Shown here: one piece after another, positions 33,511 through 40,717 of the stretch
Position numbering within the stretch: position 1 is the stretch's first letter
Layout: every line of letters starts with the position of its first letter
DNA from: Fusobacterium_C necrophorum
GTDB taxonomy: Bacteria; Fusobacteriota; Fusobacteriia; Fusobacteriales; Fusobacteriaceae
Strand: one strand, 5' to 3'
Length of the DNA: 64,000 nucleotides
Assembly (NCBI RefSeq): GCF_900104395.1
Contig: NZ_FMXX01000009.1
Made by a program: the position numbers and the translations under genes
The notes under the pieces: generated by a model
What the model saw: the letters and a program-made list of their open reading frames with translations, nothing else
Database searches by the model: none
What the model was told of the DNA's origin: nothing

Positions 33511-34068
33511 ATGAGAAGAATTATGATATTCTGTTTACTCTTTTTTTGCTTTTCTTTTCAAAATGTTTTGGCACATCCTCATGTATTTTTTGATACTCAG
33601 GTGTCCATACAGGTAGAAAAAAAGAGAATGGAAGGAGTGGAGCTTCGTTTTCTTTTAGATGAGATGAATACCTTATTAAATCAAAAAATATTTCGTCCTT
33701 CCAAAGAAGGAGAGGTCAAAGACAAGAATATTGTTTTTTTGAAATATTTGTATTCTCATATTCGAGTTTTTTGGAATGGAAAAAGAATTCCAAAGCAGGA
33801 TATTTTGTTTGAATTGGCAGTATTGGAGGATGAGCAGTTAAGAATTGATTTTTTTGTCAATATCGACAAGGCGATTCGTCCTAAGGATAAGCTGACCATT
33901 TCTTTTTATGATACGAACTATTATTATACCTATGATTATAATAAATCCTCCTTTCATATGGAGGGCTTGGAACAGGGAAAATGGAGAGCGAGATTTTATA
34001 CAGAAAAGGGAATCAGTTTTTATTTTAAGAGTGTACATCCGGATATTTACGAGGTGATTTTTGAATGA
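33511..34068 (+). CDS. DUF1007 periplasmic protein
   Basis: The ATG at 33511, behind GTGGGGAAAATGCT, gives a 185-residue product with a clear signal peptide (FCLLFFCFSFQNVLA) followed by HPHVFFDTQV, the N-terminal signature of DUF1007 proteins. The adjacent His residues at the mature N-terminus suggest metal binding. It overlaps the NicO gene by 4 bases (ATGA). DUF1007-NicO pairs are thought to act in nickel or cobalt transport. Confidence 0.85.
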   Translation: MRRIMIFCLLFFCFSFQNVLAHPHVFFDTQVSIQVEKKRMEGVELRFLLDEMNTLLNQKIFRPSKEGEVKDKNIVFLKYLYSHIRVFWNGKRIPKQDILFELAVLEDEQLRIDFFVNIDKAIRPKDKLTISFYDTNYYYTYDYNKSSFHMEGLEQGKWRARFYTEKGISFYFKSVHPDIYEVIFE

Positions 34069-34826
34069 AGAAAAAAATAATGTTAGGACTTTTGATATTT
34101 TTTATTTTTTTAGGTTTATGGCAATTTCCAACTATTTATAAAACTTTGGTGTTGGAGCAAAAACATGTTATCAAGGAAATGAAACTTTTGATTCGAGAGA
34201 GGGAAAGGGGAATTTTCGGAGCATTGTTGGGAATGACCTTTTTCTATGGATTGATTCATTCTTTAGGGCCCGGACATGGAAAAAGTTTTTTAGTGACTTA
34301 TGTTCTGAAGACGAAAATATCCAAGTGGAAATTATTTCTTATGACCGCTACAATTGCGTATCTTCAAGCTTTTTTTGCCTATATCTTTATTCATTTTGTG
34401 TTAGATTTGGCAAGTCAGAGCTCTATGTTGGGGCTTTATACCATAGATCAAAAAACAAGATTGCTTTCCGCTATCATGATTGTTTTGATTGCTTTGTTTG
34501 ATCTTATCCTGCTTTTTCGGAAAAAAGAAGAATCTGCAAAAGAAGGTTGGATTTTTGCAGGAATTGTCGGTCTATGTCCCTGTCCCGGAGTGATGAGTGT
34601 TCTGCTCTTTTTAAATGTATTGGGTTATGGAGCCTATTCGAAAATTTTTGCTTTGAGTACTGCAACAGGAATTTTTTGCATGTTGAGTCTTTTCACTTTG
34701 ACAGCGGGGAAGATAAAAGAATATTTTACACAGGAAAGTTCTCCGAAGGTATTTGGATTTCTACATATTTTTGGGACTTTACTTCTGTTGGGGATAGGAA
34801 TATTGCAAATTTCTTTTTCTTTCTAA
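34065..34826 (+). CDS. NicO/RcnA-family nickel-cobalt transporter
   Basis: This 253-residue inner-membrane protein has an N-terminal anchor and about six further transmembrane segments. The family motif is present in FYGLIHSLGPGHGKSF (His and GPGHGK, about 65-80). A second motif, GLCPCPGVMSVLLF, lies at about 169-182. The direction of transport (uptake or efflux) cannot be told from sequence. It is coupled to the DUF1007 gene. Confidence 0.85.
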   Translation: MKKKIMLGLLIFFIFLGLWQFPTIYKTLVLEQKHVIKEMKLLIRERERGIFGALLGMTFFYGLIHSLGPGHGKSFLVTYVLKTKISKWKLFLMTATIAYLQAFFAYIFIHFVLDLASQSSMLGLYTIDQKTRLLSAIMIVLIALFDLILLFRKKEESAKEGWIFAGIVGLCPCPGVMSVLLFLNVLGYGAYSKIFALSTATGIFCMLSLFTLTAGKIKEYFTQESSPKVFGFLHIFGTLLLLGIGILQISFSF

Positions 34827-34914
34827 AAAATAAGAGGAGGATAGCTTCAAAAGAATAAAATAATACTTAAGAGAGGAGAAGATAGAGCATAGTGTAATCA
34901 TATAAAGAATCGAG

Positions 34915-34962
34915 AAAAAATTAAAAGGATTGATTCCTGTTTTTTACAGAACTCAATCCTTC
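34915..34962 (-). terminator. Terminator of the thiamine pyrophosphokinase operon
   Basis: On the minus strand AAGGATTGA (34961-34953) and TCAATCCTT (34933-34925) form a stem, followed by TTAATTTTTT. Confidence 0.7.
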
Positions 34963-35013
34963 AGATTGCTAAGTTTCATAAAATATGCCTAACTTTTTGA
35001 GGAAAATACAGAA

Positions 35014-35667
35014 TTATTCCTTTTGAGATAGAGTTTTTTTGTTTTTTAGTACAGCCAACAAAAGTCCCTCTTCAAAGTGAACACTTGCCTTTTCTTTTAA
35101 AATGGTATTTCCGTGACAAAGAGTTTCTCCTCTTCGTAAAGTATGAGCGGATAAATTGTATTGGAATCCCTCCAAGCTTAGAGCAGTCACTTTTTCCGAA
35201 AAAGGAATGAAAGATATTTTATGTTCCTGTAAAGATTGAAATACATAGTATTTCGGGAGTAGGAAAATGCTTTCTTCTTCACTTAAAAATTGTAGTTTCG
35301 GATATAAAATACAAAGCTGTAAATTGGAAAGCAGGTGGTCGGTATCTCCTCCCAATCCACCGATGACAATCCATTCCTCGTAGGAACGTTTTTGTAGAGA
35401 TTGTAAGAGAAGTTCAAAATCTGTGAAATCTTTTTCCACAGGAAATTTGAAAATTTCACAACCTTGTTTTTCCCATTTTTCGTAGAGAGAAGGGGGAGTG
35501 GAATCCAGATCTCCCCACAGTTCTTTTGGAAGTATATGTAGGGATTGCAAATGTCGAGAACCACCGTCTACACAAAGAATATCTCCCTTTGCTTTTTGAA
35601 ATAACTGTTGATAAAAAGGGAGACTACGCCGTAATTCTCCATTTAAAATAAGATAAGCTCGTTTCAT
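35014..35667 (-). CDS. thiN: Thiamine pyrophosphokinase
   Basis: This 217-residue enzyme converts thiamine and ATP to thiamine pyrophosphate. Its motifs are CVDGGSRHL, WGDLDS (GDxDS), FPVEKDFTDFELLL and GGLGGDTDHLLSNL, all in family order. It would use thiamine brought in by the binding protein encoded at 4564-5532. Its ATG overlaps the last base of the preceding gene, so translation is coupled. Confidence 0.93.
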   Translation of the reverse strand: MKRAYLILNGELRRSLPFYQQLFQKAKGDILCVDGGSRHLQSLHILPKELWGDLDSTPPSLYEKWEKQGCEIFKFPVEKDFTDFELLLQSLQKRSYEEWIVIGGLGGDTDHLLSNLQLCILYPKLQFLSEEESIFLLPKYYVFQSLQEHKISFIPFSEKVTALSLEGFQYNLSAHTLRRGETLCHGNTILKEKASVHFEEGLLLAVLKNKKTLSQKE

Positions 35668-36491
35668 CAGTCATCATCTCGATCAACATTGACAATAATG
35701 AATACAGGCAAATGATCGGAAACCTTATTTCTCATGACTTTATAATCCCGATTTGTGAAATCGACAGCTCCACTTTTTCCGGTAAATTCTTGAGTGTATA
35801 TTTTGGACAAGAAAATATTGTCATAGGAATTTGCCATTTTTTTCATCCCAATCGTAGTTTTAATATTGGGATCAATTCCATAAATGATTTGATCCTTATC
35901 TTCATACAAAGGAGAAAAAGCCTCATCAAAGGCAGAAAGATTAAAATCTCCTCCGATTAAAATGTCGTTTTCCTTTTTGTCTCTATCCTGGAAATAACGA
36001 TAGACTTTTATAAGATGAAAAGCTTCCGCCCTTCTTTCCGTTTCACTTTTTCCATAGACAGCATGCTGTAATACCAAAGTAAAGTCAAAATTAGCTATTT
36101 GAAAGCTGGCTCCGTAGGGTTCCCGGATAAATAATTTTTCTTTGTCAGGGTAAAATCCTTCAGAAGCTAAGAACTTAACCTTATCTTTTTTCCAAACATA
36201 GGCGTAATATTCTTTGTATTTTCGAGTTCCCACAGGAAAGGGAGAAATGTGATAATCCCAAGTATAATTTGTGTATTTATTCAAAGATTTTACAAGACGT
36301 TCCAAGCCTTCCGGAGTAATGACTTCCTCTAAGCCGACTAAATCAAAGTGGTTCATTGTTTTGGCAATTGTTTCAAAATCTTTTGGAGATTCTCCCAATT
36401 TTAATACATTAAAAGTAGCAATATACGCCTCTTGAGCAAGGCTTGCGATGGAAAGACAGAAAAAAAGTAAATATGGATAAAAAAACTTCAT
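35667..36491 (-). CDS. Secreted endonuclease/exonuclease/phosphatase-family protein
   Basis: The ATG at 36491 follows AAGGAGATCCGTTT and gives 274 residues with a signal peptide (YPYLLFFCLSIASLAQ). The fold is DNase I-like: TFNVLKLG, GLEEV (metal Glu), GGDFNLSAFDEAF and a C-terminal SDHLPV (catalytic Asp-His). The product is exported and could degrade nucleic acid or cleave a phosphoester. A role in nutrient scavenging or escape from DNA traps is only inference. Confidence 0.85.
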   Translation of the reverse strand: MKFFYPYLLFFCLSIASLAQEAYIATFNVLKLGESPKDFETIAKTMNHFDLVGLEEVITPEGLERLVKSLNKYTNYTWDYHISPFPVGTRKYKEYYAYVWKKDKVKFLASEGFYPDKEKLFIREPYGASFQIANFDFTLVLQHAVYGKSETERRAEAFHLIKVYRYFQDRDKKENDILIGGDFNLSAFDEAFSPLYEDKDQIIYGIDPNIKTTIGMKKMANSYDNIFLSKIYTQEFTGKSGAVDFTNRDYKVMRNKVSDHLPVFIIVNVDRDDD

Positions 36492-36517
36492 AAACGGATC
36501 TCCTTTATTCAAAATAT

Positions 36518-36530
36518 AGTACTTAGTACT
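36518..36530. promoter_or_regulatory. AGTACT repeat at the promoter of the secreted nuclease-like gene
   Basis: AGTACT-T-AGTACT is palindromic and lies between a TTACAA and a TATATT that face the minus-strand gene. It is a candidate operator. Confidence 0.3.
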
Positions 36531-36567
36531 TTATTGTAACACATCAGAATGAATTCGCAAGGAAAAT

Positions 36568-36596
36568 TTGAAAAAATAAAGGAGATATAGTACAAT
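36568..36596 (+). promoter_or_regulatory. Promoter of the HAD phosphatase gene
   Basis: TTGAAA (36568-36573) and TACAAT (36591-36596) are spaced by 17 bases, 34 bases before the start codon. Confidence 0.6.
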
Positions 36597-36629
36597 AGTA
36601 AAAATTCAAAAAGAATGAAGGAGGAAAGT

Positions 36630-37361
36630 ATGAAACAGATTGCAGCATTTTTTGATATTGACGGAACAATTTATCGAAATTCCTTAATGATAGAACATTT
36701 TAAAAAATTGATAAAATATGAACTTTTAGATGTGGAAAGTTATCAGGAGCATGTAGAGGAAGCCTTTAAATTGTGGGATACCCGTGTGGGAGATTACGAT
36801 GAATATTTGGATAAATTGGTTGAGGCTTATGTAAAGGCTATGGAGGGCTTACCGGTTTCCTACAATGATTTTATTTCGGATCAAGTGGTATATTTGAAGG
36901 GAAATCGAGTGTACAGCTACACCAGAGATCAAATTAAATGGCACAAAGAACAGGGACATAAGGTAATTTTTATTTCAGGAAGTCCGGATTTTTTGGTTTC
37001 CAGAATGGCTGAAAAGTGGGGAGCGGACGATTTTCGAGCTTCTGTTTATAAATTGGATGAGCAGGGAAAACAATATTCAGGAGAAATTATTCCCATGTGG
37101 GATTCTAAACATAAAATGAAGGCTTTAGAAGAGTTTCAGAAAGAATACAATATTGATTTAAGTAAAAGTTATGCTTATGGAGATACCAATGGAGATTTTT
37201 CCATGCTGATGAGTGTCGGATTTCCGAGAGCAATCAATCCAAGTAGGGAACTTGTTTTTAAAATAAAGGAAACCCCGTATCTACAAGAAAAAGCTAAGAT
37301 TATTATTGAAAGAAAAGATGTGGTATATGAATTAGATGCAAATATTAAAATAAAAATATAA
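36630..37361 (+). CDS. HAD-IB family phosphatase
   Basis: This 243-residue enzyme starts at ATG 36630 behind AAGGAGGAAAGT; an ATG at 36615 overlaps that site. The HAD motif I FFDIDGTIY, motif II FISGSP and motif III/IV YGDTNGDFSML are intact. SerB-like HAD-IB enzymes hydrolyse phosphoserine or glycerol-phosphate-type substrates; the substrate here is not known. The C-terminus ends in a Lys/Ile-rich tail. Confidence 0.88.
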   Translation: MKQIAAFFDIDGTIYRNSLMIEHFKKLIKYELLDVESYQEHVEEAFKLWDTRVGDYDEYLDKLVEAYVKAMEGLPVSYNDFISDQVVYLKGNRVYSYTRDQIKWHKEQGHKVIFISGSPDFLVSRMAEKWGADDFRASVYKLDEQGKQYSGEIIPMWDSKHKMKALEEFQKEYNIDLSKSYAYGDTNGDFSMLMSVGFPRAINPSRELVFKIKETPYLQEKAKIIIERKDVVYELDANIKIKI

Positions 37362-37458
37362 TTTATTCTATAGTACAAGAACACTCGTAACTTTAGTTGT
37401 GAGAATTTTAGGTAGATTGAAAGTTTCATTCAAGATTAGGACATAATTTTACTGTAAG

Positions 37459-37498
37459 TACAACTTTTTATATTTCGCATAAAGAGTTGTATTTTTTA
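37459..37498 (+). terminator. Terminator after the HAD gene
   Basis: TACAACT-TTTAT and ATAAA-AGTTGTA form a long stem around TTTCGC, followed by six T. Confidence 0.85.
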
Positions 37499-37522
37499 TA
37501 TATTTAAATTTAAGATTTTTAT

Positions 37523-37558
37523 AAATAGTTTCTATTCCATCTTATGAAAAAATAGTTT
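37523..37558. promoter_or_regulatory. Direct repeats upstream of the ccdA-msrAB operon
   Basis: AAATAGTTT occurs at 37523-37531 and 37550-37558, 27 bases apart, in the intergenic region before ccdA. A TATACT -10 candidate overlaps the second copy. Direct repeats suit an AraC-type response regulator such as the one encoded downstream. Confidence 0.35.
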
Positions 37559-37606
37559 ATACTTTACTCATAAAGTCAAGTTTTGATTTGAAAGGAAGTG
37601 AAAATT

Positions 37607-38260
37607 ATGTTAAATGGTGAATTATTTGTAGGAGCAGTGTATCTCGCAGGCTTGCTTTCCTTTTTTTCTCCCTGTATTTTTCCGCTATTGCCGGTTTATC
37701 TCGGAATGTTGAGCAGCGGAGGAAAGCGATCTATTTTAAAGACAATAGTCTTCGTAGTAGGACTTTCCAGCAGTTTTGTATTGTTGGGATTTGGAGCGGG
37801 AAGTGTGGGAGCTTTGTTGACAAGTAATACTTTCCGAGTGATAAGCGGAGTTGTGGTTATTCTGTTCGGACTTATCCAAATGGATATTATCAAAGCTTCT
37901 TTCTTGGAAAGAACAAAATTGGTAGAACTTAAGAAAAAAGAGGAGGATAGTATTTTAGGAGCTTTTTTACTCGGATTTACTTTCAGTTTGGGTTGGACCC
38001 CTTGTGTAGGACCTATTCTGACTTCCATTTTATTTCTTTCGAGTGGAGGAGGAAACCCTGTATACGGAGCTTTGATGATGTTTATTTATGTTCTAGGTTT
38101 GGCAACTCCCTTTCTATTATTTTCTTTCTTCTCCGAACAGTTGGGAAAGAAAATGGGAAGTTTTAGCAAATATCTGATCCCTTTAAAAAGAATCGGGGGA
38201 GTTTTAATTGTTTTCATGGGAATTTTGCTATTAACAGATAAGTTAAATTTGTTTGTGTAA
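37607..38260 (+). CDS. ccdA: CcdA-type thiol:disulfide transmembrane transporter
   Basis: The ATG at 37607 lies behind AAAGGAAG and gives 217 residues. Six transmembrane segments carry the two redox Cys in FFSPCIFPLLP (about 22) and GWTPCVGPIL (about 130), the hallmark of CcdA. It moves electrons from cytoplasmic thioredoxin across the inner membrane to periplasmic thioredoxin-like proteins. The TlpA-like domain encoded next is the obvious partner and would pass them on to MsrAB. Confidence 0.92.
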   Translation: MLNGELFVGAVYLAGLLSFFSPCIFPLLPVYLGMLSSGGKRSILKTIVFVVGLSSSFVLLGFGAGSVGALLTSNTFRVISGVVVILFGLIQMDIIKASFLERTKLVELKKKEEDSILGAFLLGFTFSLGWTPCVGPILTSILFLSSGGGNPVYGALMMFIYVLGLATPFLLFSFFSEQLGKKMGSFSKYLIPLKRIGGVLIVFMGILLLTDKLNLFV

Positions 38261-38299
38261 TATAACGAGCTGAAGTAAGAGTATGAAGGAGGATTATTT

Positions 38300-38974
38300 A
38301 TGAAAATTTGGAGAAAATTATTATGTACTGCGATGTTGGTTTTTGGATGCAGCACTGCTTTTGCAAAGGGGGAAGATTTTTCAAACATCATGCTAAAAGA
38401 TGTGACAGGAAAGGAGTATTCTTTTGGAAAGGTAAAAAAGCCTACTTATGTCAAGTTTTGGGCTTCTTGGTGCCCGGTTTGTCTATCCGGTTTAGAGGAA
38501 ATTGATGAATTGAGTAAGGAGAAAAAAGACTTTGAAGTGGTTACCGTTGTCTTTCCCGGAAAGAAAGGAGAAAAGAATGGAGCAGACTTTAAAGCGTGGT
38601 ATCAATCTCTAGGGTATAAAAATATTAAGGTTCTATTAGATGAAAAAGGAGAAATTTTGAAATTGGTAAATCCAAGAGTATATCCGACTTCCGTGGTACT
38701 GGATGCTTCTTCCAAAGTTCAAAAAGTCATTCCGGGTCACTTGGAAAAAGCGGAAATCAAGGCTTTATTCCCTATGATGAAAATGGACATGAAGCAAATG
38801 GATAAAATGGATGCTATGAAGAAGGATGAAAAAAAAATGAATATGGAAAAAATGGGAGACAAGATGATGAAAGATAATATGAAAGAACACAAAATGAAAG
38901 ATTCTATGATGAAAGACGACAAAATGATGGAAAAATCCATGAATTCTATGCACGAAAAAAAAAAGACAATGTAA
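38300..38974 (+). CDS. TlpA-like thioredoxin with methionine-rich tail; 5' half of a probable frameshift-made TlpA-MsrAB fusion
   Basis: The 224-residue frame has an N-terminal signal (the Cys in VFGCSTAFA may or may not be a lipobox), a thioredoxin-like domain with active site WASWCPVC (about 52-59) and cis-Pro (VYPTS). After about residue 153 comes a tail of about 70 residues made mostly of Met, Lys, Asp and Glu (repeats such as MDMKQMDKMD and KDSMMKDDKMM). The tail ends in an A10 tract holding A AAA AAG, just before the stop codon. It is placed between ccdA and the MsrA frame. In Neisseria PilB the same three domains form a single protein. Confidence 0.9.
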   Translation: MKIWRKLLCTAMLVFGCSTAFAKGEDFSNIMLKDVTGKEYSFGKVKKPTYVKFWASWCPVCLSGLEEIDELSKEKKDFEVVTVVFPGKKGEKNGADFKAWYQSLGYKNIKVLLDEKGEILKLVNPRVYPTSVVLDASSKVQKVIPGHLEKAEIKALFPMMKMDMKQMDKMDAMKKDEKKMNMEKMGDKMMKDNMKEHKMKDSMMKDDKMMEKSMNSMHEKKKTM

Positions 38975-38988
38975 TATCAGCTGATATT
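38955..38988 (+). promoter_or_regulatory. Candidate -1 frameshift site: A10 slippery tract plus downstream palindrome
   Basis: Ten A (38955-38964) include the heptamer A AAA AAG (38959-38965) in the phase used by dnaX-type -1 frameshifting. After seven bases comes AATATCAGCTGATATT (38973-38988), a perfect 16-bp palindrome that contains part of the zero-frame TAA (38972-38974). A -1 slip enters the MsrA frame directly (AAA GAC AAT GTA). Transcript slippage by one A would have the same effect. Confidence 0.6.
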
Positions 38989-39927
38989 CGGGAAATCTAT
39001 CTGGCAGGAGGATGTTTCTGGGGAGTGGAAGCTTATATGGAGAAAATTTACGGAGTGGTGGATGCTGTATCCGGGTATGCAAATGGAAAAACAAAAAATC
39101 CGAAGTATGAAGATTTAATTTATCGAGGATCCGGTCATGCGGAAACGGTTCTTGTAAAATATGATGCCAATAAAATCAGCTTGGAAACACTGTTGAAATA
39201 TTATTTCAGAATTATTGACCCTACCAGTGTCAATAAGCAGGGAAATGATAGAGGAACACAATACAGAACAGGAATTTACTATAACAATATACAAGACAAA
39301 AAAATCATTGAGGAAGAAATTCGTCTACAACAACAAAAATATAAGAAGAAAATAGTAGTAGAAGTTTTAAATCTTCAAAATTTCTATAAGGCAGAAGAAT
39401 ATCATCAAGATTATTTGAAAAAAAATCCGAATGGATATTGTCATATTGACCTTTCCAAAGCTCATGATATAATAGTAGACAAGAAGAAATATCCAAAATT
39501 GTCGGAAAAAGAACTAAAAATGAAATTAAACACACAACAATACAAGGTAACACAACAAGGGGATACCGAAAGAGCTTTTCAAAACGATTATTGGAATTTT
39601 TTTGAAGAAGGAATTTATGTGGATATCACAACAGGAGAGCCTCTATTCTCTTCCAAGGATAAGTATAATTCCGCTTGCGGTTGGCCAAGTTTTACAAAAG
39701 CGATTGTACCGGAAGTGGTGACCTATCATAAAGATACCAGTTTCAATATGGTACGGACAGAAGTAAGAAGTCGAAGCGGAAATGCTCACTTAGGGCATGT
39801 TTTTGACGACGGTCCAAGAGACAGAGGTGGAAAACGATATTGTATCAACAGTGCAGCCATTCAATTTATCCCAATCAAGGAAATGGAAGCCAAAGGATAT
39901 GGATATTTATTATCACTTGTAAAATAA
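38962..39927 (+). CDS. msrAB: Methionine sulfoxide reductase MsrA-MsrB (reached by frameshift from the TlpA-like gene)
   Basis: The -1 frame after the A10 tract reads REIYLAGGCFWGVEAYMEK, the N-terminal catalytic motif of MsrA (GCFWG), so the domain is complete only from about 38989. MsrA spans about 10-160 of this segment. MsrB follows (about 180-321) with NSACGWPSF, RSGNAHLGHVFDDGP and the catalytic Cys in RYCINSAA. No ATG, GTG or TTG with a ribosome site precedes the GCFWG codons in this frame; the first start-like codon (GTG 39025) lies after the catalytic Cys. MsrA reduces the S form and MsrB the R form of oxidised methionine. Its location after CcdA and an exported thioredoxin domain points to envelope repair. 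Confidence 0.9.
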   Translation, partial: KDNVISADIREIYLAGGCFWGVEAYMEKIYGVVDAVSGYANGKTKNPKYEDLIYRGSGHAETVLVKYDANKISLETLLKYYFRIIDPTSVNKQGNDRGTQYRTGIYYNNIQDKKIIEEEIRLQQQKYKKKIVVEVLNLQNFYKAEEYHQDYLKKNPNGYCHIDLSKAHDIIVDKKKYPKLSEKELKMKLNTQQYKVTQQGDTERAFQNDYWNFFEEGIYVDITTGEPLFSSKDKYNSACGWPSFTKAIVPEVVTYHKDTSFNMVRTEVRSRSGNAHLGHVFDDGPRDRGGKRYCINSAAIQFIPIKEMEAKGYGYLLSLVK

Positions 39928-39940
39928 AAGGAGAAAAACA

Positions 39941-40717
39941 GTGCGTTTATTGATAGCTGATGACGAGCCCCTAATTCGTCGAGGAATACAAAAATTAGTA
40001 AATCTTTCTGAAATAGGAATAGAAGAAGTCTATGAAGCGGAGAATGGAGAGGAAGCTTTTCGATTGTTTGAAGAATATCGTCCGGAGATTGTCTTGTTGG
40101 ATATTAATATGGCAAGATTGGATGGATTGAGTGTAGCAAAAAAAATAAAATCTCTCGTCCCGGAAACAAAAATTGCCATGATTACAGGGTATAATTATTT
40201 TGATTATGCTCAGAAAGCAATTCGAATTGGAGTGGAGGACTATATTTTAAAACCGGTATCCAAGCAAGAAATATCGGAAATTATTACAAAGTTGGTACAT
40301 TTTCATCAAGAAAAAAGAAGAAAAAAAATATTGCAACAGGTCTTTCAAAAGGAGACAGAGCCTGTTCCGGATAACAGTAAAGGGAATTATTATAGCAGTA
40401 TTCAGAAGTATATGGAAGAATGTTATATGGATAGTCAATTTACTTTGGGGATGTTGGCAGAAAAATTGGAACTCAGTTCAGGATATTTAAGCATTTTATT
40501 CAAAAAAACTTTCGGAATTCCTTTTCAAGATTATTTATTACAACTGCGAATGGAAAGAGCTAAACTCTTGTTATTGACTACACATTTAAAAAATTATGAA
40601 ATTGCGGAACAGATTGGATTTGAAGATGTGAATTATTTCAGTTTAAAATTTAAAAAATATTTTCATCTCTCTCCAAAACAGTATAAAGAAATGGTGCTAA
40701 AAAATGAGAATGAATAA
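39941..40717 (+). CDS. Response regulator with AraC-type DNA-binding domain
   Basis: The start is GTG behind AAAAGGAGAAAAACA. The 258-residue protein has a receiver domain (about 1-120; acidic DDEP at 6-9, phospho-acceptor Asp in VLLDINM at about 54, Lys in YILKPVS) and a C-terminal AraC HTH pair (FTLGMLAEKLELSSGYLSILFKK and NYEIAEQIGFEDVNYFSLKFKK). It overlaps the kinase gene by 14 bases. In F. nucleatum a two-component system next to msrAB (named ModRS, as I recall) controls oxidative-stress genes; this looks like its counterpart. Confidence 0.92.
   Translation: MRLLIADDEPLIRRGIQKLVNLSEIGIEEVYEAENGEEAFRLFEEYRPEIVLLDINMARLDGLSVAKKIKSLVPETKIAMITGYNYFDYAQKAIRIGVEDYILKPVSKQEISEIITKLVHFHQEKRRKKILQQVFQKETEPVPDNSKGNYYSSIQKYMEECYMDSQFTLGMLAEKLELSSGYLSILFKKTFGIPFQDYLLQLRMERAKLLLLTTHLKNYEIAEQIGFEDVNYFSLKFKKYFHLSPKQYKEMVLKNENE

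Noticed and set aside
36518..36530. AGTACT-T-AGTACT as a phage attachment site
   Set aside because: No integrase, no second copy and no tRNA nearby; an operator is a simpler reading.
39012..39060. ATG behind an AGGAGG in the msrA region as an independent start
   Set aside because: It is in the wrong frame relative to MsrA (the AGGAGGATG is formed by the codons for AGGCF), so it cannot supply the MsrA protein.
38737..39094. Minus-strand frames opposite the Met-rich tail (His/Phe/Ile-rich)
   Set aside because: They are antisense shadows of the ATG/AAA-rich coding sequence, without ribosome sites.
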